The notes: generated from the letters alone by a model not told the origin. Counted from the first letter of the stretch, positions 1 to 12,604 are shown. The stretch is DNA of 64,000 nt from Kyrpidia spormannii (GCF_002804065.1 NZ_CP024955.1:2728001-2792000), one strand, 5' to 3'. Made by a program: numbers and translations.

Positions 1-1
1 T

Positions 2-157
2 GGGGTGGTCCGATTGCAAGGGGTAAAAGCACCGACGTTAAAACGAACGGTTTTTGAATGCTTGGCATGTCATACGGTGCGGACGGTGGAATCTTTGGGA
101 GTGGTTATATGGGGACCGAAGTGCCAGACATGCGGGAAACCAATGAAGCGACTTTGA
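2..157 (+). CDS. C-terminal part of a zinc-ribbon protein (cut by window edge)
   Basis: A reading frame open from the window edge ends with TGA at 155-157 and gives about 51 residues. They contain two CxxC pairs (ECLAC, then KCQTC) about 18 residues apart, the usual spacing of a small zinc ribbon, followed by a basic tail (GKPMKRL). The start lies outside the window, so the family cannot be named. The overlapping frame from 58 is longer but has no ribbon geometry, so I prefer this one. Confidence 0.5.
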   Translation, partial: GVVRLQGVKAPTLKRTVFECLACHTVRTVESLGVVIWGPKCQTCGKPMKRL

Positions 158-183
158 TTGCCCGGGCATGGGTGGAAGACGGG

Positions 184-318
184 ATGATTCGGTGCCTACC
201 GCAGATGTGTGAGGCAGGAGGCATGCCGTGCCCAAGATTGGAGTTATGCCATATTGTCCGAGTCACACTAGATAGGGTACAATCATGCCGGACAGAGCGA
301 AACGGTGAAGGGGCATGA
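184..318 (+). CDS. Possible small Cys-rich protein
   Basis: A 44-codon frame starts at ATG 184 (a GTG at 172 in the same frame is also possible) and ends 2 bp before a strong terminator. It encodes five cysteines (RCLPQMC, MPCPRLELC, VQSC) that could bind a metal. A weak purine-rich stretch (GGTGGAAG) precedes it. It resembles no family I know. Its position between the zinc-ribbon gene end at 157 and the terminator suggests it closes the same transcript, but it could be non-coding. Confidence 0.25.
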   Translation: MIRCLPQMCEAGGMPCPRLELCHIVRVTLDRVQSCRTERNGEGA

Positions 319-320
319 CT

Positions 321-349
321 CCCCGCCCTTCGGGGCGGCCTTTTTGTTT
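321..349 (+). terminator. Rho-independent terminator with TTCG tetraloop
   Basis: CCGCCC (323-328), loop TTCG and GGGCGG (333-338) form a stable hairpin followed by CCTTTTTGTTT. It ends the rightward transcript that carries the zinc-ribbon frame. Confidence 0.8.
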
Positions 350-1498
350 CCTTCTTCCTTTCCCACTTCACCGCACGAAAGTAAGCCGGGGCGGCGGTTC
401 CCGGCGTGGTCTGCCGTGGGTTGCCGTGGGGTGGCCTGGGGTGTCCCGGGGCGGAGTGGACGGGAATGCCGCTATTTTGCCGGTATCATGCTGGCGGGGT
501 GTCGCTATGTTGCCGCTATCCGGGGCGGGAAAACTCGAGATCGGCGGAGACGAATGCGACAGGGACGGCCCTGGGCGGCGGTTCACGGGGCGGGAGTGGG
601 CGGGGCGGTGGCGGGCGGATTGATATGCCGTGGGATTGCCCGGGAGTGGGCGGACGGTGGCAGAATCATGCCGGGTTGCCCTGGGGGACATGGGATTGCC
701 CTGGACCGTAGGAGATTGTTGGGACCGCCCTGGATCGCTGGGCTGTAGGGGACCGGACTGGTATTCCCGGGGCGGTCTCCATTGGTCGGGCGGGGGAAAC
801 GGGCGACAGGATCATGTCCGGCGGGTTGTCCCCGGGGGACCGCTAGGGGCGGGCGGAGACGGGGGCGATTCGGTGGCGGGGGTATGAGGATATTCCCCGC
901 CCTTTTTTCATGCCTCAGATGGGCCGGTAGAAATGGAAGGGTTTACGGATTATGGAAATAGGTTGGGGTGGCGGAGGATTCGACGGGGATTCCCGGGGCG
1001 GGGGGTGTCCGGTCGGTTGTCCCCGGGGGCGAGCCGGGGGCGGCGGTAGTCCCCTTGGGCGGCGGTTCCCGGGGTGGCGAACGTATAATTGTAGTCCATG
1101 AGAGACGGACAACATGATGCGGGAATATTGGAGACATGTTGCCGACATATGGGCGGGATAGGAAGGGGAATTGTGTGAGATGTGGCTACAATTGCGAAAA
1201 CGGAGAGGGATGGAATTGTGTGGGATGCTGATACAATTGTGAATATAGGGGGATAGGACTATGGGCCTATGGGGTTAATTGTGTGAAAATTATATGGCTA
1301 TTTTTTGGATAGGGTGAGATGGGAGGGCATGGATGGGGTGGCATGGAAATGGGTGGAAGGTGGTGGGATGGGGTGAGATGGGAGAAGGTGGAAGCTGTGG
1401 GGATGGGTGGACACATGCAAGAATTGTGCCAATCCATATTTTGGTGGGTGACTCTGATCGCCTCCCCTTTACGCTAGCCCCGCGCCGTTGCACAGCTG
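350..1498. repeat. G-rich degenerate repeat region without a gene
   Basis: This stretch of about 1.15 kb has very strong G-over-C bias on the plus strand and no credible gene; its open frames are low-complexity Gly/Arg/Trp or Pro/Arg shadows. A short motif close to TTCCCGGGGCGG recurs in variants, for example near 396, 444, 582, 764, 828, 990, 1019 and 1067. A second motif, ATCATGCCGGCGGG, recurs near 288, 484, 664 and 811. From 1310 to 1400 it turns into GGGATGGGGTGAGATGGGAG-type repeats, with GGGTGAGATGGGAG at 1312 and again at 1371. Several places have four or more G-runs and could form G-quadruplexes. The trailer end of the CRISPR array follows directly. Confidence 0.6.
1167..1290 (+). 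repeat. Three degenerate AATTGTGTG direct repeats
   Basis: Two similar 32-bp units start at 1167 and 1212 (GGAATTGTGTGRGATG, then TACAATTG), and a shorter third match lies near 1277. The first two units contain AATTG and CAATT in inverted orientation. The function is unknown. Confidence 0.5.
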
Positions 1499-4400
1499 GT
1501 TTCCATTCCTCATAGGCACGCTACGAACTCCGAAGTGATCGCCCACGAGAAGGGGAATGATGTAGTTTCCATTCCTCATAGGCACGCTACGAACCAGGAG
1601 TTTGTTTGTCAGCACAGCCGCGCTGCCGGCGTGTTTCCATTCCTCATAGGCACGCTACGAACGATCCGGGCCCGGCGGCATGAGCCTGTGGAGAGGGGGG
1701 AAGTTTCCATTCCTCATAGGCACGCTACGAACGCAGCTCCCGGACATCGTCGTCCATCGGCGGGTTCTGGTTTCCATTCCTCATAGGCACGCTACGAACG
1801 CGGCTTCGGTCTGCGTCATCTCGGCTTCACCTCCTTTGTTTCCATTCCTCATAGGCACGCTACGAACGGGGTTGATGGTGGTGGAGATTGAGTTGATGCG
1901 GAAGATGTTTCCATTCCTCATAGGCACGCTACGAACCCCCGGGCTGGATGGCCGCCAGCGCAGCCGCAACGAAGTTGTTTCCATTCCTCATAGGCACGCT
2001 ACGAACTACCGCGAATGCGCTTGGATCGATGATGTCGCCCCGGGTTTCCATTCCTCATAGGCACGCTACGAACTTCACATCCTGCAACGTTTTTCCAGTG
2101 ATAGCCAGGGTTTCCATTCCTCATAGGCACGCTACGAACTTATATATGCCGTTCAATGACTCATAACCGACGTTGTTTCCATTCCTCATAGGCACGCTAC
2201 GAACTGCGGAAACGTGGAAAGCGCATTGTAGTACAACCGAGTTTCCATTCCTCATAGGCACGCTACGAACAGTTGAATGGAAGACCGTTGACTATATTTA
2301 CTATATGGAGTTTCCATTCCTCATAGGCACGCTACGAACCATGATTTATCTGAAGATGATATAGAAGAAATTGAAGATGTTTCCATTCCTCATAGGCACG
2401 CTACGAACCCATATTAGTCCACTCCTATGGCTTGCATCATATTGTGTTTCCATTCCTCATAGGCACGCTACGAACTGGCGGACATCGTGAACGACGATTG
2501 GCATGGTTGGAAAAAGGTTTCCATTCCTCATAGGCACGCTACGAACGCTGGGCGGATATCGAGGCGGAGGCGAATGCGGTCCGCCGGTTTCCATTCCTCA
2601 TAGGCACGCTACGAACAACGATGTCCTCGAAATCGACGCCTTTTTTCCTCGCGTTTCCATTCCTCATAGGCACGCTACGAACATCCCAAAAAATCACCCC
2701 ATACCGCGAGGTCGGCTCAAGTTTCCATTCCTCATAGGCACGCTACGAACTCGGAAGATCTCCGCATGCCGTACAAGCCATGGCGGTTTCCATTCCTCAT
2801 AGGCACGCTACGAACAATAGCGCAGGATATAGCTCCCGCGCCTCTTCCTCGTGTTTCCATTCCTCATAGGCACGCTACGAACTATCTCTGGCTTTGTAGC
2901 ATACGGTCGCCGGGGAACGGCGTTTCCATTCCTCATAGGCACGCTACGAACGCTGGCCGAGGCGCTGACTGTAAAGGGAGTCAAAATTTAGTTTCCATTC
3001 CTCATAGGCACGCTACGAACGCGGATAAACGACGAAAGTTTGAAAGATATGAGATTCGTTTCCATTCCTCATAGGCACGCTACGAACTGATCTTAAAAAA
3101 CGTAGTAAAAATATGTATGAGTTGTCGGTTTCCATTCCTCATAGGCACGCTACGAACCCATGTCTTTCCTGCTGCTATTGTTGCCATACCAACATGTTTC
3201 CATTCCTCATAGGCACGCTACGAACGAACCAACGTCATTTTACGTATATACAGAACATGAAAAGTTTCCATTCCTCATAGGCACGCTACGAACGCCAAAC
3301 CAATCTCCGGATGAACGGGAAGCGAATGAAGCGTTTCCATTCCTCATAGGCACGCTACGAACGGGAGAGAGTGGAGGGAGATGACTGGCATAATGTTTTG
3401 AAGTTTCCATTCCTCATAGGCACGCTACGAACCTTTAGATAGTAGAAAGGCTTTCCAAGCTGATGCACACCGTTTCCATTCCTCATAGGCACGCTACGAA
3501 CTTCGATAAATGCCTGATCAAGTTTTTTATTAGAAAGAGTTTCCATTCCTCATAGGCACGCTACGAACCCGAGCGGGCAGACAAGAAGCGGCTATCCGAG
3601 CTTCGATGGTTTCCATTCCTCATAGGCACGCTACGAACCATACATTCCCAGTTTACTCTGTCCAGATATTCCCAGTGTTTCCATTCCTCATAGGCACGCT
3701 ACGAACTGGGGCGCAACTCCTGGGCCGCGAATATACGTTCTCGCGTTTCCATTCCTCATAGGCACGCTACGAACTTTTCACGCAAATGACACCGGGTACG
3801 CCCGAGTGGTGTTTCCATTCCTCATAGGCACGCTACGAACCCACCCCTGGGTGGACGCCCCGAAGGGCGTTTCGGCTGTTTCCATTCCTCATAGGCACGC
3901 TACGAACACCAACGACACTGGGGAACAGACGGGGACGATGCCGAAGTTTCCATTCCTCATAGGCACGCTACGAACCGCTTGCACCAGTTCGATCGCGGCG
4001 GGAGAAATGGCGTCCGTTTCCATTCCTCATAGGCACGCTACGAACAGCGATATAGTCATCGTGCGTACCCGCCAGGGAGAGGTTTCCATTCCTCATAGGC
4101 ACGCTACGAACGAGATGCAAATTAAACTTCGAGTCTTGAAAGCAATCGTTTCCATTCCTCATAGGCACGCTACGAACAGTACCCATAGGTACCGAGTATC
4201 GTGCGGCTTGCGTGTTTCCATTCCTCATAGGCACGCTACGAACCCTGTGCGCGATGAGCGCCTGGACGGTCTCGGGGGAGTTTCCATTCCTCATAGGCAC
4301 GCTACGAACTTGACGTGATCGTCCCTAACTCGCACGGCACCCCGAGGTTTCCATTCCTCATAGGCACGCTACGAACCGGCAGGCGACGAAATTTTACGGA

Positions 4401-7400
4401 CGTGGCGGTCGGAAGTTTCCATTCCTCATAGGCACGCTACGAACAATCAGGCTCATGCGGCGTATCTTCTCAGCGTGCACATGTTTCCATTCCTCATAGG
4501 CACGCTACGAACGCAGACGTCCGGAATTGCAGACCTCTTCAAAGACCGTGTTTCCATTCCTCATAGGCACGCTACGAACACCGAGGATGATGTTTCGCTG
4601 TTAGCTCGCTTCTTAGTTTCCATTCCTCATAGGCACGCTACGAACGCTGGCGGCACTGTTTGATGTGGAGGAATTCCTGGTTGCGTTTCCATTCCTCATA
4701 GGCACGCTACGAACTCGTCGCCGACGATGGCGAGAGGGTGACGGTGGATGGCGTTTCCATTCCTCATAGGCACGCTACGAACGTCGGACGAGAAACTGCG
4801 CAGCCTCGTCTCTCGCATGCACGTTTCCATTCCTCATAGGCACGCTACGAACGTCGCCGACGATGGCGAGAGGGTGACGGTGGATGGCGTTTCCATTCCT
4901 CATAGGCACGCTACGAACCACAGCGAGGCCGTCTTCCTCGCGGACGTCGACGGGCCTGGTTTCCATTCCTCATAGGCACGCTACGAACGTCGGACGAGAA
5001 ACTGCGCAGCCTCGTCTCTCGCATGCACGTTTCCATTCCTCATAGGCACGCTACGAACAACCGACTCCGGATCCTGAACCGACACCGCCGCCGGGTTTCC
5101 ATTCCTCATAGGCACGCTACGAACATCCCGGTTTTATCGGTCCTATCGTCGATTTATTGGGTTTCCATTCCTCATAGGCACGCTACGAACCCTCTTTGAT
5201 CCGTTATTGGTGATTGGTGGGATTGTCAAGTTTCCATTCCTCATAGGCACGCTACGAACAGTGCCCAAGCTGTGTCCTTTGCTCCTGAATTTCCTTAGTT
5301 TCCATTCCTCATAGGCACGCTACGAACATGGTGGTGGCGGACATCCTGTCCGGCGTGTCGACTCCTGGTTTCCATTCCTCATAGGCACGCTACGAACGTG
5401 CGGCTCCACAAGATGTAACGCCGTCCACCGCGCCGGTTTCCATTCCTCATAGGCACGCTACGAACCGGGAGCATCGGGGAAATTCGCGAGATGCTGACGG
5501 AAATGTTTCCATTCCTCATAGGCACGCTACGAACGAAAACTTGCCCCGTAGCCGACATGATAGATTTCGTGTTTCCATTCCTCATAGGCACGCTACGAAC
5601 CTTCTCCTCGCCGTACCCTCCGGCGCGAATCGTGATTTGTTTCCATTCCTCATAGGCACGCTACGAACCGGCCATCGCCGAGGTCGAGGGTGGCCTCGAC
5701 CTCGTGTTGGTTTCCATTCCTCATAGGCACGCTACGAACCCAGGGAACACACAGCCGGAGGCAACGAACCAGAGCGGTTTCCATTCCTCATAGGCACGCT
5801 ACGAACACCCGGGGAGACGGTCGAAGTGAAACTTCAGGGCGCTTTGTTTCCATTCCTCATAGGCACGCTACGAACCCGATATGCGTGATCGTCCCCCAGT
5901 TGGCAGTGGCGAGTTTCCATTCCTCATAGGCACGCTACGAACAATCGTGATTTCCATTTGCTTCCCTCTCTCCCTTCGTGGGTTTCCATTCCTCATAGGC
6001 ACGCTACGAACGCGTGAACTTGCTCGAGTATGAAACGCAGGCCGTGGTGTTTCCATTCCTCATAGGCACGCTACGAACTCCTGGGCACCTGACCGGCGCG
6101 ACGCTGTTCGACATCTAGTTTCCATTCCTCATAGGCACGCTACGAACCCCATAGAACCCGCGCCGCAAGTGCAGACAGCGAGTGGTTTCCATTCCTCATA
6201 GGCACGCTACGAACCTTCGCAGAGGCCACGTCCTGCGCCCCGCCCTGCTTTTGTTTCCATTCCTCATAGGCACGCTACGAACGTACCCATCTCCGGACTG
6301 CTCGCCCTTTCCCCGGCCGGTTTCCATTCCTCATAGGCACGCTACGAACAACCCAGGAAAGCGGGCGTCACAAGCGTCACATCGGCGGTTTCCATTCCTC
6401 ATAGGCACGCTACGAACCACTTCGGGATGGAAACAACAATCTGTTGAATATTCCGAGTTTCCATTCCTCATAGGCACGCTACGAACGATATGCGATGGTC
6501 CAGTGGAAACCGCATACCGGAGTTTCCATTCCTCATAGGCACGCTACGAACTGTTGCCTGTATTCGGCGGGGCTGGTTAGAGCATGGTTTCCATTCCTCA
6601 TAGGCACGCTACGAACTTCAGCACCCATGTATGCAGAAAACCGAGCTAACGTTTGTTTCCATTCCTCATAGGCACGCTACGAACTACGCCCGCCCGCCAT
6701 GCAGTCGCCGCGCACGCGGAGAGTTTCCATTCCTCATAGGCACGCTACGAACTTCCGGCCTCTTTGTCCTCTTCCTGTGGTTCGGTGCCATGTTTCCATT
6801 CCTCATAGGCACGCTACGAACGAGGTTTCCTTCCACGACGTAGGCCGCCGATTCGTGGTGTTTCCATTCCTCATAGGCACGCTACGAACTCGAGGCCAGC
6901 CTGCACGACAACCAGGGCATCTGGGACAGGTTTCCATTCCTCATAGGCACGCTACGAACGAATGAACACCGGCTCATACTGCGGATTGTCGGCAGTGTTT
7001 CCATTCCTCATAGGCACGCTACGAACGTCTGCGAATACGTTGTTGTGCCAGGGATGTCCGTCCCGTGTTTCCATTCCTCATAGGCACGCTACGAACCGAA
7101 AACTCTTCGGGCACCACCTCCCCAAGAAAATGCTTGTTTCCATTCCTCATAGGCACGCTACGAACACGTCGAAAATAATGCGTTTTAACATTTCCTCTTC
7201 TTTCCGTTTCCATTCCTCATAGGCACGCTACGAACGTGATCTTGGCACTGGTCGGAGGCGGACTGCTCTATTTGGGTTTCCATTCCTCATAGGCACGCTA
7301 CGAACCTGTACCACAGCCGCCCGCGGGAGGGACAATTTTGAATTAGTTTCCATTCCTCATAGGCACGCTACGAACGTCTGGTCAGGTAGATTTGAGATTA

Positions 7401-10400
7401 GCACAATCCGGTTTCCATTCCTCATAGGCTCGCTACGAACCCGGGGACCTTGCGACGGGGTCACATGATGGCACTTGGTTTCCATTCCTCATAGGCACGC
7501 TACGAACCCACGCTGGAGTTTGTGGCCGCCGATCCCTACGCCTATGGGTTTCCATTCCTTATAGGCACGCTACGAACGCGTGAGCTGAACAGTCGGGTAC
7601 TCGCACGCCAAGTGCAGGTTTCCATTCCTCATAGGCACGCTACGAACGACGTCCCTGCGCAACCGCCTGGTGCAAGGCCTCGAGAAGTTTCCATTCCTCA
7701 TAGGCACGCTACGAACGACCGGCTCGTAGTAGAAGTTCACGCTGTTCTGACGTTTCCATTCCTCATAGGCACGCTACGAACCCACTGGATCTCCGAGGTC
7801 CCGGTCACTTTGACAAGCGTTTCCATTCCTCATAGGCACGCTACGAACTTCCAGATCGTGCGCGTCGAGGATGTAAGGTCGGAGTTTCCATTCCTCATAG
7901 GCACGCTACGAACCAGGAAAAAGCCATTGATTGGCGTGGTTCCCTGGTTTTTGTTTCCATTCCTCATAGGCACGCTACGAACCACGCGGCGGCGCTCATC
8001 CTCGCCGGCCTCTGGATGTTTCCATTCCTCATAGGCACGCTACGAACTCGGTTTTTGGCTCACGAAAGCGCCACCGTGAAACAGGTGTTTCCATTCCTCA
8101 TAGGCACGCTACGAACCAATCAGGCGAAGGCAAACTATTTTCTGAGTGTTCACAGTTTCCATTCCTCATAGGCACGCTACGAACAAAAATTCTTTGATCC
8201 CCTGCCAGTGCGTGATGACGAGGGTTTCCATTCCTCATAGGCACGCTACGAACATATCCACACCCATCCGCGCAGTTCGTCGTTCTCTGATGGTTTCCAT
8301 TCCTCATAGGCACGCTACGAACCGGGGCTGACAGTGACCGACAGCTCGAACGCCGAGCGCGGTTTCCATTCCTCATAGGCACGCTACGAACATGATGTCT
8401 TTCCCGTACCTGAACACCCGCCCCCGGTGTTTCCATTCCTCATAGGCACGCTACGAACCTGCCAGTGCTGAACGATAAGAAGCGGGATGCCGATGTTTCC
8501 ATTCCTCATAGGCACGCTACGAACCCCGTATGTCTCCGCACAGAACTCGATCACTTGCTGTTTCCATTCCTCATAGGCACGCTACGAACGCGAACGGCGT
8601 GGTGCAGGCATTCGAGTGGCTGTAGTTTCCATTCCTCATAGGCACGCTACGAACGGAAGGACCTCGTGCAGCCCAGGCGTGTCATCGACATCAGGTTTCC
8701 ATTCCTCATAGGCACGCTACGAACGGCCCAGGAACCCGGTGATTTGCTGCCAGTGCTGAACGAGTTTCCATTCCTCATAGGCACGCTACGAACAGCGCGA
8801 TCCGGCTTCTGATCCAGACACTCGTGATGTTTCCATTCCTCATAGGCACGCTACGAACGGGGCAGATCCGGTTGGGTTCGTCATGACTAACTGGTTTCCA
8901 TTCCTCATAGGCACGCTACGAACGTGTTGTTTAGGAAAATTTTCCCGGATACATAGAGTTCGTTTCCATTCCTCATAGGCACGCTACGAACGCGGGAAGC
9001 AGGCCAGTGATATTATCAATGCGTCTGGTTTCCATTCCTCATAGGCACGCTACGAACCCAACTGAAGGGAGGCGCCGGAAAGTGAAAGATATTGCGTTTC
9101 CATTCCTCATAGGCACGCTACGAACGATGTAGGCTTCCTTGAAAGTCGCAGCCTTTTTGCCTCGAGTTTCCATTCCTCATAGGCACGCTACGAACAATCG
9201 CCGACGCCAACGCATCCACCGAATCAGGTGTGTTTCCATTCCTCATAGGCACGCTACGAACACCCGTAAACCGCTTGAAAATCTTGTACCCAAGAAAGAT
9301 CGGTTTCCATTCCTCATAGGCACGCTACGAACTCCCTCGACGGCGAAGCCATTCAACCATAGCCTTAGGGTTTCCATTCCTCATAGGCACGCTACGAACG
9401 TATCCGAACGCGCTTTTTTTCTGCCCAGCTCTCCGCAGTTTCCATTCCTCATAGGCACGCTACGAACGGCGTAAACCGAATTATTCTGCATGGGCAAAAG
9501 ACCAAGGTTTCCATTCCTCATAGGCACGCTACGAACTGGGCTCCTCCGGTCCAGGCTCTGCATCTCCCCCTTGTTTCCATTCCTCATAGGCACGCTACGA
9601 ACAGTAGCACGTGAACGGTATGACCGAAACTAACCTCGTCTAGTTTCCATTCCTCATAGGCACGCTACGAACCCATCCCGGTTTTATCGGTCCTATCGTC
9701 GATTTATTGGGTTTCCATTCCTCATAGGCACGCTACGAACTGTCGACATCGCCCGCGCTGGCTTGTGTGTTGACATAGTTTCCATTCCTCATAGGCACGC
9801 TACGAACGCGGCGGAGTGCCGTCGACACTTACCGTAGACACGGCAGTTTCCATTCCTCATAGGCACGCTACGAACTCCACGCCCGCCCGACAGGACCGAG
9901 GGTGCGCATTCAGAGTTTCCATTCCTCATAGGCACGCTACGAACTCCGAACGATCCGCAATTGTATGGCTACCTGGTGTCTCAGTTTCCATTCCTCATAG
10001 GCACGCTACGAACGGGGATGGGCAATATATCATGATACAAACGGAAATTTTGTGTTTCCATTCCTCATAGGCACGCTACGAACGCTCCCGGCAGTACATA
10101 TCGTCATCATACAACCTGTTTCCATTCCTCATAGGCACGCTACGAACAGAGTGTAGGAGCGTTCGGACTGTGACCAGTCCGGCGGTTTCCATTCCTCATA
10201 GGCACGCTACGAACATGTGCAGGGTGCCCACTGCCAGCAGAAATTTCTCAGTCGTTTCCATTCCTCATAGGCACGCTACGAACGGTATCTGGACCTCGCT
10301 CGTGGGTCCTGGCATCCGAAGTTTCCATTCCTCATAGGCACGCTACGAACAAAAGGTACTTGACTTCTATGTGCATACGTGGTATACGTTTCCATTCCTC

Positions 10401-11028
10401 ATAGGCACGCTACGAACTCGGCATTTGCCAGAAGCTCATCACGGGGATACTTGGGTGGTTTCCATTCCTCATAGGCACGCTACGAACCACTCGATCATGA
10501 TGTGCGTGAGAGCTCTGAACCTGGTTTCCATTCCTCATAGGCACGCTACGAACACCACGAGGGTTGCCGTGGCCCGGCTGGCTAGGGGTGAATGTTTCCA
10601 TTCCTCATAGGCACGCTACGAACAGCATAGATAGCGCGAAGTGGGAAACCAGCGGGACCGTTAGTTTCCATTCCTCATAGGCACGCTACGAACCCTGTTT
10701 GATGTTATCCCACGAATCTGCGACCATCTTTTGTTTCCATTCCTCATAGGCACGCTACGAACACTGACACATGGGCGGAGAAGAACGAGAGGATGCGGGG
10801 TTTCCATTCCTCATAGGCACGCTACGAACGCTGTACAAGGGAAAATTCTCAGAACCGGACCAAGAATAGTTTCCATTCCTCATAGGCACGCTACGAACTG
10901 ACGTGACGCGGCGGTGGACAAAGACCGAGATGAAAGTTTCCATTCCTCATAGGCACGCTACGAACTCCGCCAGCGTGACAGATGCTGGAGCCGCGTTCGC
11001 GTCGGGTTTCCATTCCTCATAGGCACGC
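1499..11028 (-). CRISPR. Type I-B CRISPR array, segment A (trailer end, 141 repeats)
   Basis: This is the promoter-distal, oldest part of the array. I count 141 repeats starting at 1499, 1565, 1633 and so on to 11006, with period 64-71 bp. The 30-bp repeat reads GTTTCCATTCCT...GCTACGAAC on the plus strand. Its reverse complement ends in ATGGAAAC, the crRNA 5' handle, so transcription runs leftward. Nearly all repeats are identical; I saw only two variants, at 7411 (GGCTCGC for GGCACGC) and 7548 (CCTTATAGG for CCTCATAGG). The terminal repeat at 1499 is intact, which is unusual for a trailer end. The last repeat (11006) is cut after 23 nt by an IS21 element and resumes at 13661. Confidence 0.98.
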
Positions 11029-11113
11029 TGTTGATATACACTGAAAATGGACCCCAGATCGTCAGTGAAAATTGACCCCCACCAGATAGACTGGTACGCT
11101 CCTACTAATCTGA

Positions 11114-12589
11114 GTGGGAGCGGGGGAGAAAGGGTTGATCTCTATCGAGGATTGGACTGCGATTCGAGCACTCCATGCCCGCGGTGTCAGTATTAAGGCG
11201 ATTGCGCGGCAACTGGGAATTTCGCGCAACACTGTGCGTCGTGCCTTGCGGGGAGACGATCCACCCAAGTATGTGCGAAAGAAGCCGTCGGCTCGGGCAA
11301 CAGACCCATTCCTGGAGCACATTCGACAGATGTACGTGGAAAAACAATTGATCGGAACACGAATCTATGCGGAGTTGCAGAAGATGGGGTACCAAGGTTC
11401 ACTTTCTGCGGTTCACCGGTGTCTGCAGCGGCTGAAGAAAGAACAGCCGCACACCGAAGTGCGGGTTCAGCGGATGGAGACGGCTCCAGGTGAACAAGCC
11501 CAGTTCGACTGGTCGGAGTACTCAGTAAAGATAGGAGGCAAGGAGGTCAAGGTATACGCGTACCGTTACATTCTCAGTTATAGTCGAATGCGATACACGC
11601 ACTTTGCGCTGAATCAAACGCTGGAGACGGTCCTGGAAGCTCTGGAGTGCGGGATTCGCCACTTTGGCGGTGTGCCTGAGAGGGTGCTGATCGACAATGC
11701 CGGTCAAATGGTCGTGGATCATCGGCCGGATGGAGCTGTACGGTACCACCCGGAATTTCTCAAGGTCATGGGACTGTACCGGATGGACCCGTATGCATGC
11801 GCCCCGTACCGCGCCCAAACGAAGGGGAAAGTGGAACGGGCCTTCTATATGCTGGAACAGCATTTCCTCAAAGGGACGGAGTTCAAAGACTTTGAGGACC
11901 TCATTACCCAAGGGAAGTCCTTTGACGAATCGGAGAATCAGCGGGTGCACCGCCGGTTGGGACAAACCCCGTTGGAGCGGTTTGAGGCGGACCGGGCGGC
12001 TTTACGGCCCCTCCCCGAGCGCAGGTATGTCGACAGTGTGCGCGTCTTGCGCCGCGTCAGCAGAGACGGATACATCTCCGTCGATCACGTGGAATACTCG
12101 GTCCCGCCCTCCTACCTCGGCCGGGAGGTGTGGGTGACGCAACCCAGGGGGGCATATGTCGAGATGTACGGCCCAGACGGCACCTTCTTGTGTCGGCACG
12201 TCAAATCGAGAGACACCGGCTCGATCCACACGCTGCCCGAACACCAGGCGCCTCACCGGGAGCGTGTCTCGGTTCGTCAGCGATTCTGCGAGGTGTTTCC
12301 CAGCGGTGCGGCATTCTACCAAGGGCTCACCCGTCGGTATGCCCACAACGCTCGGTACCATGCCGCCCGCATCCTGGACATGCGCAGCACCTATAGCGAC
12401 GAGTCTATTGAAATGGCCCTGAAGGAGGCCTTGGCTTACGGAGCCACGGACGAGAAGGTCGTGTTGAAACTGCTGGCCAACTACCCGACAAAACCGGCCG
12501 CCTCTTCGAGAAACGTCGAGGTCCAGGCGTTATCTCGGCGCGCCGACACCATTCGCCCGTTGTCCTACTACAGTCAACTGTTGCATTAA
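11114..12589 (+). CDS. istA: IS21 transposase IstA
   Basis: This DDE transposase (up to 491 aa) cuts and joins IS21 ends. An N-terminal helix-turn-helix (about residues 20-45, GVSIKAIARQLGISRNTV) binds the ends. The rve-type catalytic core shows Asp132 (AQFDWSEY), Asp194 (VLIDNAG) and Glu241 (KGKVERAF), and a C-terminal beta domain follows. The frame opens at GTG 11114, but TTG 11135 has a better-placed GGGGGAG ribosome site 6 bp upstream and may be the true start. istB follows 15 bp later, as usual for IS21. The gene looks intact and runs against the direction of CRISPR transcription. Confidence 0.95.
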   Translation: MGAGEKGLISIEDWTAIRALHARGVSIKAIARQLGISRNTVRRALRGDDPPKYVRKKPSARATDPFLEHIRQMYVEKQLIGTRIYAELQKMGYQGSLSAVHRCLQRLKKEQPHTEVRVQRMETAPGEQAQFDWSEYSVKIGGKEVKVYAYRYILSYSRMRYTHFALNQTLETVLEALECGIRHFGGVPERVLIDNAGQMVVDHRPDGAVRYHPEFLKVMGLYRMDPYACAPYRAQTKGKVERAFYMLEQHFLKGTEFKDFEDLITQGKSFDESENQRVHRRLGQTPLERFEADRAALRPLPERRYVDSVRVLRRVSRDGYISVDHVEYSVPPSYLGREVWVTQPRGAYVEMYGPDGTFLCRHVKSRDTGSIHTLPEHQAPHRERVSVRQRFCEVFPSGAAFYQGLTRRYAHNARYHAARILDMRSTYSDESIEMALKEALAYGATDEKVVLKLLANYPTKPAASSRNVEVQALSRRADTIRPLSYYSQLLH

Positions 12590-12604
12590 CAAGGGGGAGT
12601 TCCC

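Noticed and set aside
305..1148. Long frames in the G-rich region on both strands
   Set aside because: They are low-complexity Gly/Arg/Trp or Pro/Arg/His sequences that arise from base skew, with no ribosome sites or domains.
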